From the NCBI GenBank assembly GCA_038503065.1, contig JBCAMK010000004.1, positions 2,493,001-2,557,000 on the forward strand: a stretch of DNA of 64,000 nt. The letters run 5' to 3'. Below, piece by piece: positions 21,460-34,900 of this stretch (within the stretch, counting starts at the first letter, position 1; each line of letters opens with the position of its first letter). The DNA is from Paragyromitra xinjiangensis (Eukaryota > Ascomycota > Pezizomycetes > Pezizales > Discinaceae). The notes under the pieces are model-generated. The model worked only from the letters and a program-made list of their open reading frames with translations, was not told the DNA's origin and ran no database searches. The position numbers and the translations under genes were made by a program.

Positions 21460-22319
21460 AATTCCAATCCGTAGTCCAGGTCTGCGTAGGAGAATGTTTT
21501 GATGGTGTGTTAAAGCACGAAAAATTGTGCCAGCGCGCAAAAGTTGCACGATGAGTCCTTGTGGAGCCACAACTGTAGAGGGGGGGTGTAGGTTAAGGAG
21601 GTTCGAGGGTTGCGACGATCGGCACGAGAGACAACGAATCCGGTAATGAGACGCGAGGAATACAGGAGAGCTGAGGTCGAGGGGACGCGTTCTTTGGGTG
21701 TCTGACACACGTACTCTAAGGTTGGTGTTACATGCTCGAGCCAGGGCTCACAATTTTCTTATGGCGGCCCCCATTTTCGCGTTCCCCAAGGGTAAAAGTG
21801 GGTACAGCGTCGCAGCCAAGCCAGTAAATATTAATGCTGCCAAAGTACGTTACCGTGTTGCTTGCTAAGGTAAGGCGGAAACAAAGTCAATTTTACAATT
21901 TCACGGCAAGTACAAGACTATAAAAGACGTTAAAATGATATTGGTCCCTAATTCCCTTGAACATACAGCATGATACTGCTCTATTTGTAGAATGACACCC
22001 ATGACACACGTGACGGTCAGAAACGATTTGCAGTTGGGCCCACAGCCGGTATTGGGCTGGCCCAAAAATCTTTTGTAGAGTGAGTGCGAAGGGCTCAGCA
22101 CTAAGGGTATTTTCTAGTACTAAAAGAATCGTCGCCATAAAACATTATAGGGCCCAATGCCAGAGGCCCTGTCAACCTACTGGCACCTGACACCACAGTC
22201 ATTCTTGCAGCGTCCGTGACGAACCCCATTTCCATGATACCACACTTGAAGGGAGTCGTGAATTGGCGTAGGCATACGCTTAATGGTTAACCTTTTCATG
22301 TGAGAATGGAATTCATATA
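21460..22319. other. Intergenic region upstream of DNA ligase
   Basis: This holds the presumed ligase promoter; short GC-richer stretches occur around 21590-21720. No further gene is recognised. Confidence 0.4.
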
Positions 22320-22543
22320 GTTCCGGAAACCTAGAAGGTGTACCAAACTAAGGGGCTTGGCAGCAGGGTTAGGGGGATTTTTGGAGGGCAGCAGGCGAAA
22401 CAATTTACTCGTCCAGCAAGTGGACAAGATAATGATGACCATTTCCATTCTATAGTCTTAATCTCTCTTGATTCCGGACCTAACCCTACTGCCAAGAGCG
22501 TTGCCTCCCTCTTAGTTTGATACACCTTCTAGGTTTCCGGAAC
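22320..22543. mobile_element. Short inverted-repeat element (224 bp)
   Basis: The left end GTTCCGGAAACCTAGAAGGT is repeated inverted at the right end. The arms continue with GTGTA-C/T-CAAACTAAG and, after a small indel, GGCAG-C/T-AGGGTTAGG. There is no ORF of transposase type. A target duplication could not be fixed from the flanks. The structure is that of a non-autonomous foldback element. Confidence 0.7.
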
Positions 22544-24217
22544 CATCCTTTGTATGAGATAATTCTTGAAGCTCAGAGTCTGAGTACCTAGACTCCCACT
22601 GACAACATATACCAACGAAATCCCGTAAAGTTACAGCGATATCTCCAATATCGTCGGAAGCGAGATAGTCTAGTAGTGTCATTCCACCCCACATTCCTAG
22701 GTTCCACTAGCAGTGGATAATGACAAGATGCTTAAACACTGGAAATTGAAGAGACGGCAATCGTCAAATAGATAGCCAGTTGTCAGGAACGCAGATCGAA
22801 AGATTTTAGATGAGCTAGTGGCCTCGAATCCAGGCTCTTATCTAGCTTCGGAAGTGGTTAGTGCGCATATGTGCTTTTTTAGGGCTTAGGGGATTCTCGG
22901 GCAGGAAATCACATGATATATCCGTCACCACTTCCTTCAGCCCGTTTCCAGGCCTCTGGTTCCAAACTCTAATACCTGTAAGTCTCAAAACTCTCCCAAA
23001 AGAAGGGGGGTGGTAGTCTCATACCCAGCCCCATACACGCAGCTTGCTGCCCACCGTAGGTAGGCAGTAGGGGATGGGAACGAGCCTAGGGGGGTGGGTT
23101 GGAGAGAGGTTCACCCCCAAACTTAAATCATATGACCGTAGTATGAAAAGTACATAGATATCAGCACATCAAGAACCGACCACTAGAGAGTCTAGAAACG
23201 AAGCCAATGAGCTAGAGGGTACAGGAGTAGTCGTGTACGCATGATAAAATCTACGCATAACCGTGAAGTGGAGAACCTACCGCGCACATGACCTATGTAT
23301 AGTATACAATGCTTCCTAACACATTTTCCCATTCAGGTAGAATGGAAAATCTATTATCTCCGAAGGGATAAATGAGGGCTCTGACGAGGGATGAGAAACG
23401 AGGCCCCAATTCTCTAATCTTCCTCAAGAGGATGAACAAGAACCCAGAACAGAAATCAATAGGGAACTAACCAGTCCTTCCCATAGTTACCAGTGTTCTG
23501 GAGGATTCCTATTTATGGCTCTTAAGGTATTCAACAAGTTAAAAGGTAGGGATAATGAATCTACAGAACTTATCTGACAAATGTGACTACAAGGAGATAC
23601 TCTATGGCGTGAGTCTGAGGAAGGGGGGACAGCGAAGTCCAAGAAAGATATCTACTCACAAAGTTCGATCGCTTTGGCATGGTGTAGACGGCCACTATTT
23701 CTAAAATAAAGTGTGGCCCGGCATTAGCACACATCGACTATTTTAAGCCCCTTTGAGCCTACATGTAGTCTCGTGCCTAGCCCTACTGCGCAACAACCTA
23801 TGGTAGGTGGGGATGGGAACGAGCCTACCTTGGACCTTCACTGTTATTGCTACGGTATCTACACAATGACTGATAGTGATATCAGGAAATTTCAGTCACT
23901 ATTTCGCTGTGATCCCACAATTGATGGTCATTCATTGATCAAGTCAATTCTCGATATTCAGACCAATTCCTATCCTCATTAGGCGCTTTATTTTTCTTAC
24001 CCAGATTAGGAGAATTCACCATGAAGAAGATAACCATCTTCCTTAGAGCAGGTCTCGTCTCCATTTTACTTATTTGTACTACGGTAATAATCAAACATTC
24101 CATCAATGCCTCCCCCTGTGGTTGTACCTACTCAGCCCCTTCTATGGTTTTCTAGCCTCGATGATTCCCCCAATCCCGCCTCTCCAACCCTAGTGCCCCC
24201 TAGAAAGCTCTCACCTT
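22544..24217. other. Intergenic, with two related short segments
   Basis: The sequence GGGGATGGGAACGAGCCTA occurs at about 23072 and again at about 23808. Both copies are preceded by similar AGCCC- and GTAGG-containing sequence, so this looks like a diverged dispersed repeat. No gene is recognised. Confidence 0.35.
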
Positions 24218-24553
24218 TCACAGATGGTGCCAGATTATAGTAGCCCAATCATCACGGTTCATGTCCGTCACCCATCTCCATCCTATTATCTGACCCCCAT
24301 TAGGCCCATTGACTTTTCTCCACACCCTCAAAGAGTATTCTATATACGGCTCGCGAATATCGAGGGGAATAAGGTTGAAGCACGGTAAGCAAAGTTCGCT
24401 GATGACAGTCGTCCCAGGGAGCTGAAAAAGGTAGTCGCGACACATGTTTGGTCCGCCATTTGAACTAACAACAGGAGTTGGGGTCGGACAGTGACGGACC
24501 CAGAGTTCGCCGTCGCAGCGACAGTGAAATTGAAGGTGACGATACTGGCACAT
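24218..24553 (-). CDS. Small Cys-containing hypothetical protein
   Basis: An ATG-initiated ORF of 111 residues begins MCQYRHLQFHCRCDGELW and contains SELCLPCFN. Early C-x-C pairs after an MC start and a later CxxC resemble many uncharacterised small fungal proteins, probably metal-binding. It has a sensible composition (Trp, Tyr, Cys and Pro scattered through it, no low complexity) and ends at a clear stop after WATIIWHHL. It has no signal peptide. I cannot name a family. It could be one exon of a longer gene or a chance ORF. Confidence 0.4.
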   Translation of the reverse strand: MCQYRHLQFHCRCDGELWVRHCPTPTPVVSSNGGPNMCRDYLFQLPGTTVISELCLPCFNLIPLDIREPYIEYSLRVWRKVNGPNGGQIIGWRWVTDMNRDDWATIIWHHL

Positions 24554-26399
24554 GTCTCGTTAGTTATAATTGAGGACGATGATGGATACCTCGCTGCTCG
24601 AGGAATGGGTTTTGCCAGATATGGACACTTTAGGTCCGAGTTGCAGGGGGTTGATCTGCTGCTTCGTTGCGTTAAGAAACAATGGCTGTATTGAAGTGTA
24701 TGTGACCGTCACATTTGTGCCTGTGATTGCTATCTTTGAGGCACGTGTGAACTTTAGAAACTTCTGTCCACTCCGGTTAGCATATGCATTTTGGCCTAGT
24801 GGCTAGTCGATACATGGAATGGAGACCATGCTACCTCCCTACAGTAAACTGATCCGAAAATCAAACTTCAACTTCAGCACCGTCACCTTCTTGAATGAAT
24901 AACCCAACTTAGTGAAAAATAAGTGGGGTAGGATTTTTGATAATCCTAAACCTAGGGTTCTAACTAACAATCCACCGCGTGCCCAAAAATTAATTAGTCT
25001 CAAGTGATTTTTCGTAAATTATAAATCCAAGATATCTTGAATCTTTTAGAGACAAAATGATCTTAGTTTACACTCAATCCACGATAAATTACCCCCACAT
25101 AGATCTATAGATAACCACTCGTGCTTTAGATCTAACCCTCAAACGATGTTCTCAGGAGCGCAGCTGGGGCAGCTCTCGAACGCTAAGCCCAGGCAGTTAT
25201 ATGTATACCTAATGAAGTAGGTAAAAAGTGAATATCGCACAGTTTCATTCACCACATATCACTCGCTATTCTTGAGGCTTGTGCTCTACGATTGCTGACA
25301 AGACAGTTTCTATTAGCCAATCCGGTAACTAGGTGAGTACGTAAGAATATGTGGAGTTGTCGGGCCTAAAAGTGTGGTTACTACTTTCGTAAGATTCAGG
25401 CCCCATAGTAAGTATAGATAGCGAATGATAGATATGATAGTAGAATGATTAAACTGGTTCAGGCCCAGAGACGACCCAAAATAAATCATTTGAGAGCTGC
25501 CGCAGTTGCGGTGACAATGCAGGATACACGAATTAATTCCGCGATTGGCGTTGGTAGCCTAGAACTCGGCCCTATCTTTGTTTGCACGCCTGAAAAATGT
25601 GTTAATATAACACTATTTTGCCCTGTGGGAAAGTGGCTGTCCCGATTGGCTGTATTATCAGTTAATTGGTACAAACTGGGGCGGGGGGTGCGGGAGATGA
25701 GGCGAGAATAGGTGGCAATACTCTGCCCAGTGGTAATCACCATTATCGCACCAGAAAAAACTAGAGATAAAAAATAAAGTTTAGATGATAAACCCGACGC
25801 TTCTTGGCTGTCATGATCTGGATACTTGAACCTTATTTTGGACCAGAGCCATGAACGATCACTCGAGATCTACACTCACCCCTAAATTTCGTATCCCTTC
25901 TTAGCTTGTCCTTTGCTCGCATCTTGTGATTATTTTCGCGTGCAAGACTCTAGATCTGATATGTCGACATCGACCCCCATGCAAAAGCGGAGTGCATCGG
26001 CCAAAAACGGAAGATTTAGGTGGTACAACATATTCACCCCACGAAAACAGCGGAAATCCGCACCGAAAAAGAATATATGCTCACGTAGAGATATCTTCGC
26101 TTAATTGCTTGTTCTATTACGATAGGCATTCAACTGGTGAAGCATAATCTACTCTTCCCAAATACCGAGGATAAGTACATGTATGTAGCATTCAGTTCAG
26201 CGTAATGGGAATTATGATAGGGGATATCGCCTTCACTTCTCATTAGTATCTAAGTAAGAGCACTCGAACCCGCACCTCACAGGACGAGCTTTGCATACTT
26301 CCATAATTACCATAACCAAACTGCCGCATGGGAATTATAGCTATCAATCCCAGGTCGAGAAAGTTGATCTTCGTACTGAGGAGAATGCGGGGTACAATA
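24554..26399. other. Intergenic, nothing recognised
   Basis: This AT-rich sequence has only short ORFs (the longest, 25445-25711, is 88 codons and without protein-like features). No repeat or RNA gene was noticed. Confidence 0.45.
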
Positions 26400-26606
26400 C
26401 CGTACTATCTCGGGAATAGGAAACTAGCCCAGACTAGGCTAGACTGAAATGCTTTAATTAAAATTACTCTGTCAGGGAAGTAAATTATCGACTTGGCAAC
26501 AATTTCTGATGCTCAGCAGTCACTTTTGATATTTTCCCGAGCCTTTTGGAGGGCCGATTTAGAAGTGTCTAGTCTAGGCCAGTTTCCTATTCCCGAGATA
26601 ATACGG
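26400..26606. mobile_element. Small inverted-repeat element, TA-flanked (207 bp)
   Basis: The left end CCGTACTATCTCGGGAATAG and the right end (other strand) CCGTATTATCTCGGGAATAG form arms of about 44 bp continuing through GAAACT-A/G-GCC. TA lies on both sides (26398-26399 and 26607-26608). The terminal bases agree with the 9620-9817 element while the rest differs, suggesting two subfamilies moved by one transposase. Confidence 0.75.
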
Positions 26607-28929
26607 TACTCACAAGATATAGCTGCTTCAATACCTCAGGCTGAATACTCTGCGTGGGTCTAGGCCTGGAAATAGTACCGCACCGCCAAAAATACATGAC
26701 TCGGAGCTAAGGGGTGATTCTTCGAAATCGCTTAACAAAAGCTAGTGAGTATATAGCCTCAGAAAACTTCCAGCGCATCTTGCGCCAATCTTGTGTTTAC
26801 CCCGCTTAATGAGTCTGCGATTTTGTCATGAACATATCACGTCAGATTCTGTGAGCATGAAGCACCTATAAATTTAGTTACACCCTCGTAAATGAGTATA
26901 TGTGCATGGTTTAGGCTGTTCTTCAAATGAAGAGCCTCGGTGAGGAGCGGATGTGCGATATTCGCTTTACTCATGTTAATATGGTGGTAGAGTTGTGTTA
27001 AAGTAGAATGTCTACATTTCTTGACGCGCGTTTACGTACAGAAACCAATCAGGACTCGCATGCCAGTATGTATGACGTGCGGGGTACAGAGGCAGGGGTG
27101 CAGCGAAGTATCTGATGTTAGCTTTGAGTACTTAGTGGTATGCAGTTCGAGTTGAAACTGCATGCTCTTGTTGAAGATCCTTCTGCATGTAGCGAAACTT
27201 CAATCCATTAACCCTGACTTTTGAGTCTCTTTGCGTGGTTTCGCTGCAGAATAGTACCTCGTTGGGAGTAACTAGTTGGGTTCCTTGGAACAAGGTGAAA
27301 ACGTCGCACTTTACATGGCGGTTATTAATTCAACGGTTTTTATCAAGCCTTGGCAGATGCTTAGATGATGCATGATAGTGAAGTTTTGAGCCGCAATCGC
27401 TGAAACTGAGTTGGATATCGTCATCAGCGATAGACAGTTTGTTGGGACCTGCAGAAGTCTCTCGTGGCTTGTGGGCTTAATTTTGAATTGCATGGCAGGT
27501 TCCGCGGCAAGTGGATCATAGTGCTGTAAACGATATTGTTTCCCTGGCAACGAAACTAGACAGGGTGCGCACGGACCAACCACAGGGTGCAAAAGAAGGG
27601 TCGTTATCTGGGTGGGGCAAAGCTCGGCACTGCAGGGTTCCCTCAACGGGCTTCGATGCTGCCTGTGTAATCATTTATGGATGAACCATAAACGAAACAA
27701 ATGAGAAGAGGGTGGATATTTGGCATAGAATCAGGACCGGTTTTCCCATAGATGGTGTGAGGCCATAGACCCGACTGTCTATGCATCGATCGCCCGTTGT
27801 CCTTGGAAGTATATGTATAGGGGACTGCACTTAGCTTGATCAGACCCGAAATTACCGCCGAGGGGGTTCTCTTTCCGGGTGGTATGAAGTGACGTGTCTG
27901 TGCTGAGAAGTTCACGGACTCACATGATGTTGACCGGCTCGGTCCTCGCTGCTCTTTCCGGCATCTCCAAGAGAAAGTTGTTGAACGTCGTCCTGCAACC
28001 CAGAGTAAAGAATAGTAAAAGATCTGTACCGTGTGGGAAACTAATGAATATGGTTGGAACGGAATGCATTGGAGCCATCCGCGGTGTGCCCTAGAACCAT
28101 GGAGAGCAGGATTTCCTATCATCAGCTGCTGAATTAGAAGATGAGGTGGAAACACAAAACATGTCATCTTATCGAAGGTGGAGGTGATGAGGCTGGCATT
28201 TGCGATACATCTGATACATCTCTGCTTTATGATATAGTATAGAGCCACATTTATAAATCAACCTATCGCATAAACAAAATACCACTTGGTTGGGGGGTAT
28301 TTGAGCTGCTGTGTGGGGAAGAGGCTTTCCTGTCATCGTTAGACCGCCCCAACCCTGCCCAATGCAGAACTACACGAGGTCACCGAAAAAATAAACCCCA
28401 CCACCTCCGCCTGCTCCTCCAATCCCCTCCCTCAGAGTTTCCTCTGTTCTTGCATCCTCACCCCCTCACTGGTTCTGCTTCCTGCGTGCTGCAGCTACTC
28501 TCTCTCTTGTGGAATCTTTTCAAGCCTGCATACATAATTGCTGCTTCTCCCGAACGGTATGTCTTTTTGTTGGCCCGATTCTTTATCCCCAGTCCCTTTT
28601 GTCGGTTGTCCTCATCTCTCTTCTCGGGTTTCTACTCGAGCACTGGGCCCATAGTAACATCTTGCATCTCAGATGTTTCTGGCTTACCAGTGACCAACCA
28701 AAAAATATTCCGCTAACCAGGCGCGGTATAGCAAGCCTCAGCAATTTTCTGAGGCACGGAAGAAAGTCACGAAACGAAACGAAACCGAGAATTTGTTGTG
28801 ACAAAGCAAGTGGGACTACTGAAGAGAAAATAGCAAAGTCATATTAAATCCAACCTTTTCTCCATCATCTATCCTACTTCGTTACACTCCATACCTCCCT
28901 ACGACCGTATCAAATTTTTCTCTACCACC
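26607..28929. other. Intergenic and 5' leader region
   Basis: No gene can be supported. Two minus-strand ORFs (27311-27646 and 27643-28248) are long for chance but carry no recognisable feature. The last 550 bp, C/T-rich, probably hold the promoter and leader of the large acidic protein. Confidence 0.4.
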
Positions 28930-31900
28930 ATGAGCTCTGCTGCTGATGAGGAGCCCACGGCTTCCGTTGAGAAGGTAGTTTATCCTCTTATTTTTTGCTA
29001 AATTGCTATTCAAACTAACATGGGGTTTACATCTAGCCCACTCTCGAACCCATACTCACCTCCACCGAACACACCGACTCCCTTTCAGTAGAAATATCTG
29101 GGAACCCTTCGAAAACACAATATGACAAGAGCATCGGCACAACTACACCTGAGGTTGAAGGGGAGGAACAAGAACCTGCTGCTGCCGTAGAAGAGTATCC
29201 TACAACTCCTATATCAGCAGTAGATCCTAAATCGGAGTCTCTATTACGGTTAACGGAGACCCTGGAGCCAAAGACAGAAGAGGCACCTCTTCCTCCACAA
29301 CCGAAAGAAACCGACGAAGTCGAAGATAGCCCCAAGGAAGTAAAAGAGACAGCTCTTCCTGAGCCAAGCCCGCTGGAAAATGAACTAGAAGCTCCCCAAG
29401 AATCTCAACCGGAGGCAACGGTGCCGCCGACAGGGGTCCGTGATGAAGAGAAGCAGCTAGAGATTACCCCCACGGAGTCAGAACCTTCACATATCAAGAA
29501 ACGTTCGGAACCTACAGTGTCCGATGACGGAACTCCTTCCGAAGACCCTAGGCTTGAGCAAGTCGAGGAGAAGCAGCTGGAGATTACCCCCACGGAGTCA
29601 GAACCTTCACATATCGAGAAACGTTCGGAACCTACAGTGTTCGATGACGGAACACCTTCCGAAGACCCTAGGCTTGAGAAAGTCGAAGATAAAGTTTCTG
29701 ATAAAGAGTTTACAACTCCGAGCGACGATGGAGAGCCTTCTGTACTCAATACCTCAGAAGAGGTAGGATCTCGAGCATCCGCCTCTGACAACGAAAAGCT
29801 GGAATCTGTCCCTGAGTTAAAACTAGAGGTATCGGAGCCTACCGTTATTGAGAATCAAGAACCTTTAGAAAGGGAGAAACTTATCAGTGAGGCTTTGGAT
29901 GATACTCCTGAGCCGGTATCTGAAGATATCAAATCCCTTGACTTGGATAATGAGCCGCAAGTAGCGCTTGAAGCTCCGGCTAACGAAAATCTGGGAACCG
30001 GGGGGGGCAGTGGAGAGGCTGCTGAATCGAAGCATAGTGATGTGGTTCTGGATGAGATATCGGAGGACCTGACAGCGGACCAACCTTCTGAGGATGTTTC
30101 GGCAGTGAAGACCGAGAGTACTATTGTCGAATCTGCAGAGGAGAGCCGAGCCGACAAGGTGATTACTTCTGCGGATGACTTGCCAGCTTCAGAGACTGTA
30201 GCCAAAGTTCCCGAGCCGCAGCAAACAGATACCCCTGAGGTGGAGGCGGTCAAAGAGGTCCTTCCGGAATTGATTGAAAACAAGATAGAAGAGACCCCAA
30301 CATTAATACCTACGATCGAAGCTCCTGGGATTTCCGAGTCCGCTGAGGTCAAAGGAGACGAGCTGGCGGCTGCTGGGACTCCCGAAACAGTTGCTGAAGT
30401 GGAGACGAGACCTGTGGAGCCTGTGACCACACACACCGAGGCAGCCTCAACTGCCGAAGAGGCTCCAGTTATCGAGAAGGGAAAACTTAGTGTCGAGGAA
30501 GAGCCAATTGTTGAGGAGGCACTAGTGGTAGAGAAAGTTGTAGAAGTTGGTGCAGCTCCAGAACCCGTGTCTGATGTGAAGGTAGATGAACCAACGGTAG
30601 CTGTGAACCCTGGGATCATAACTGCCGAAGAAACTGCGAACGCTGAGAAGGGACCAACCACTGAAGATAATACGGTTATCAAAGAAACTCATGGGTCGAA
30701 TCCTGAAGTGGAGGTTGAAGAAGCGGAAGTCACTGACCCACAATCCCCGGCTATCGAAGGAATTCCAGCCGAGGTAGCAGCTACCGAAGGAGTGCAGACT
30801 AGTAAAGAAGTTTTAGAGACCGATGAAACCTCAGTCGCTGGGGTAACTATCCCGGACGTCGAGATTCTGGCTGTTGCGGAAACGCCAGTCGTCGAGGCAG
30901 CCTTAGATATTGAGGAAGCTCCACTAGCCCACGAAGCCACAGTGACTGAAGAGGCTCCTGCTGAAGAAGTATCGCTTGTTGGAACTCCTGTTATTGAGGG
31001 AGAACTAACTGCCGAGGAGATCGGGGAAGCCGACGAAACACTGACTGCTGGAAAAGAACCGATCTCTGAAGAGATTTCCACTACAGAAGATACCCCGGTT
31101 GCTGAGAAGGAGACATATGTCGACGAAGAATCTTCTACCCATGAGCTCCGAACTATCGGGGAAGACTTAATTATTGACCAAGAGCCTGCCCAAGAAGTTC
31201 CGGCAGCTAGGGCTGCGATTATTGAGGAAACGCCGGTTGTTGAGGTGCTGCCAGCCGCTGAGGAGGCTCTATCTACAGATGAGATAGAGGAAGAGCCGAA
31301 GCAGTTGGAGCTCACGGAAGAGAGTGTTTCTTCGTCTAACCTGAAGAAGGCTGTGGTGGCGGAACCTGTATTCGACTCTCCAATGGCAGGAGATACAGAA
31401 ACACCAGTATTCGAGGAGCCCCAGACTGAAAAGGCATCTGTTGAAAAAAGTCCCGACGATGCTGAAGAAACCGATATCCCTGCAAATGATGAAGAGGCTA
31501 CTAAAACTGTATATGCTGAAGACACAGAAGGCGAGCCCTCTAACATGCTCAAGGTAAGTTTTGCTCAAAGCCTGCCGTGACTTTTGCTAACGACAATAGG
31601 AGCTGGAGAATGCCGAAGTCGTGAGGGGGGAGCCGGCAATTGGAGATGTTGAAATCATGGCCGAGCCTTCAATAGAAGAAGCAACTCCTGAGCAATTGCC
31701 AGTTGTAGAGCCTGCTGTTTCAACCGAAGAATCTTCAGTGGAAAAGGAAGAAGTGCATGGACTGAAAGCCGAGCCGCCGCTTGAGGATCTGGCTACTATG
31801 GCAGGAGCTCCTGTTGCAGAGGGTGGATTGGAGTCTATAATGGTCTCTCAGCCTGTCGAAGAGACTCTGATTGTCGAAGATGAGCCAGTTATTGAGGAAA

Positions 31901-34900
31901 AGCTGGACGTTGAGGATGTTCCTGCTGCCGGAGAAACCTTAGCCCCTGAAGACGCCCCAGTCGTGGAGGAGAGCATCGCTAATGAAGAGGTTCAAACTGT
32001 TGAACAAGAGCCGATTGCCGAAGAAGAGCCGACCACAAAAGATACCGTAGCCTTTGAGGAGAAACCTGTTGAGGATAAGGCGATCCGACCCACGGAGGAG
32101 GTTCCACCTATCGAACAAAGTGACTCCGAAGAGATAGCCACCGAAAAATCGGAGCTATTGGAGCCTGCCGGGGGAGCTGTTTCTCTATCAGAACCTAGGG
32201 AAGAAGTAACCGGGGGATCCGAAATCGAGAAGGAATTGGTCGAAGCTAAAGTAGTCAACGAGTCTGAGGTAATTTCCCCAAAAATCACTACCCTCGAGAT
32301 TATACTAACAATAAATATTAAAGGTGGAGGTGGAACCAGCAGCATTTGAGATCCAGGAGGGGGCTCAAGAGGAGACAACACAGGAGGTAACACCCATGTC
32401 TAATTTCCGTATTACTTTGGCATGGGAAACTGGTTCTAACTTAAGGTTAAGGTTAATGTGGTGGAAGATGTGACTAGGGCTGAAGCTGCACTTGATATAC
32501 AAGGTCCGGAGAAGCCTGCTGAGGCGACTGTTGTCCCAGAAGTTCCTGCTAAGGAACCTGAAGAAGCTTCTGATCCCAAATCCCCAGCGGAAATTGGGGA
32601 GATTACTGTAGAAGAGCATTTAGAGGTCCCGGAGGTAATTGTGGAGCTAACCGCCGAGAATCAACCGAGCCATGGCGATGATATTAGCCCTAATGCCACA
32701 CTTGGGCAACAGGAAGCATTCGAAAAACGCAAGGAGGATGCCGAGCCTGACAAGATTTCCATCGTTGAAGAACCTACTACCCCCGAGGTCGTGCCAACGG
32801 AGGAGAAAATTACTGAGCCCACGACGGCTGAGCCTGGAGATGAAGTTACCACTGAGGCCCGGCAAATGGAGTTTTCTGGAGAGGTGGAAGAGGAGGAAGG
32901 TAAAGGCTTGGTTGGTGACGAGGGAAAAATCGGAGAAACTTCTGCTGTTGTAGAACCTTCTGATGAAGATGAAGATGATGCTGTCATTATCAACCATGAT
33001 GATGCCAAACCAGAGGACGTCGCCGAAGCTGAGGCTGCCATGCGGGAGTCAGGTCTTACCGGTAGCGAGGGGCTCGGAGATGTTCCTACTACAGCCCGGG
33101 CCGTTCCCGACGGAGTAGAAGTGGAGGCCGAGACAATTGAGCCTTCGATATCGCCCGAAGGTAACGAAATGGCCACTGTTGAGGTTCCGGCCGAGACTCA
33201 GTCTGACATTCTAGGTGCTGAAGGGTCGGAAGACAACGCTTCTACGGTGGATCAAGAAGTTAAAGATATCTCAACTGGAGCTATTTCCGAGGAGAGCATC
33301 GCCGAGGATTTATCACGGGAAGTGTCCATTAGCCCATTCCCAGCCTCTGAGACATATAGCAATCCTATCGATCTCATCCCATGCGAAGAGATTCCAGGTC
33401 CAAGTGCCTTATCTATCAATTCAAACGTCAAATTGGACCAGGAATCTTACGAAAAGGCGGATGCTTCCAACCTGGGTACTCAGCCTGAAGTGAAGGCAGA
33501 GGAGCAAGTATTTTCCATCAACCCACTACCAGCCTCCGAGACTGCTACGAACCCCATCGACCTTCAACCGGGAGAACCTATTCCGGAACTTGGGGTGGAA
33601 TCTACTGGAGCTACCGTCAAGCTAGACGCGGAGTCTTACGAGAAGGCGGATGCATCTAATTTTGGGGTTGAGGCAAATGCTATCGAGGGACAACCCGAGC
33701 AATTTTCTGTCAAGCCTCTACCTGCCTCTGAAACCGCCAACAATCCAATCAATCTCGCGCCTGACGAACCAGTCCCTAGAGTTGGATCTTCTTCGATCGA
33801 ATCCAATGTCAAACTGGACGAGGAGTCTTATGAAAGGGCGGATGCCTCAAATTTTAGTATCAAGCTTGAAGAAGAGCTAGAGAAGTTTTCCGTCAACCCT
33901 CTACCAGCATCAGAGGTTGCTACCAACCCCATTGATCTCCAACCTGGAGAGCCGGTGCCAGCCATTGGATCTACTTCGATCGAATCCAATGTCAAACTGG
34001 ATGAGGAGTCTTACGAAAGGGCGGATGCCTCAAATTTTGGTATCAAGCTTGAAGAAAAGCCAGAGGAGTTTTCCGTCAACCCTCTACCAGCATCAGAGGT
34101 TGCTACCAACCCCATCGATCTCCAGCCTGGAGAGCCGGTGCCAGCCATTGGATCTACTTCGATCGAATCCAATGTCAAACTGGATGAGGAGTCTTATGAA
34201 AAAGCTGATAATTCTAACTTCGGTATTCAATCAGAAGCTGCTACCGAGGTGGGGGCTGGGGAATTTTCTGTCAAGCCTTTACCAGCCTCTGAGACCGCGA
34301 CTAACCCCATTGATCTCCAGCCTGGAGAGCCGGTGCCAGCCATTGGATCTACTTCGATTGAATCTAATGTCAAGTTGGATGAGGAATCTTATAACAGAGC
34401 AGATGCCTCAAACTTTGGCGTTGATAATCTGGCGGAGGTAGCGGAGCAGGTGTTTTCCGTCAACCCTCTGCCAGCTTCCGAGACTGCTACCAACCTCATA
34501 GATCTTCAGCCAGGAGAACCTGTACCTGCGATTGGTTCTACGTCAGTTGGATCTAACGTCAAGCTGGATTCGGAATCTTACGAGGAGGCAGATGCTTCTA
34601 ACTTTGGGGTCAAATCGCCGGCCACTGTAGAAGAGACTCCCGAGGAAGCTCAGGTCTCTATCAACCCTTTCCCTGCATCCCAAACTCCCGGAAATCCCAT
34701 TGAACTTCAACCTGGTGGGCCAATTCCGAGAGATCAACTGAGTTTTGAATCCATCGATGCCAACGTTAAATTGGACGAATCCTCCTATGAGAAGGCGGAT
34801 GCATCTAATTTTGGTGTTCTACTTCCTTCTAATACCTCCATCCATTCAGTGACCAAGGATGCTGAGTTAGTCCATGGATCAACTGAAAGTGCCGAATTGT

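Noticed and set aside
26240..26330. Minus-strand GGGTTCGAGTGC, resembling a tRNA B box
   Set aside because: The upstream 60 bases do not form a cloverleaf and lack an A box.
27311..28248. Two overlapping minus-strand ORFs of 111 and 201 codons
   Set aside because: Length alone is suggestive, but the larger has no ATG at its start, neither shows a domain, and no splice sites join them in a sensible way.
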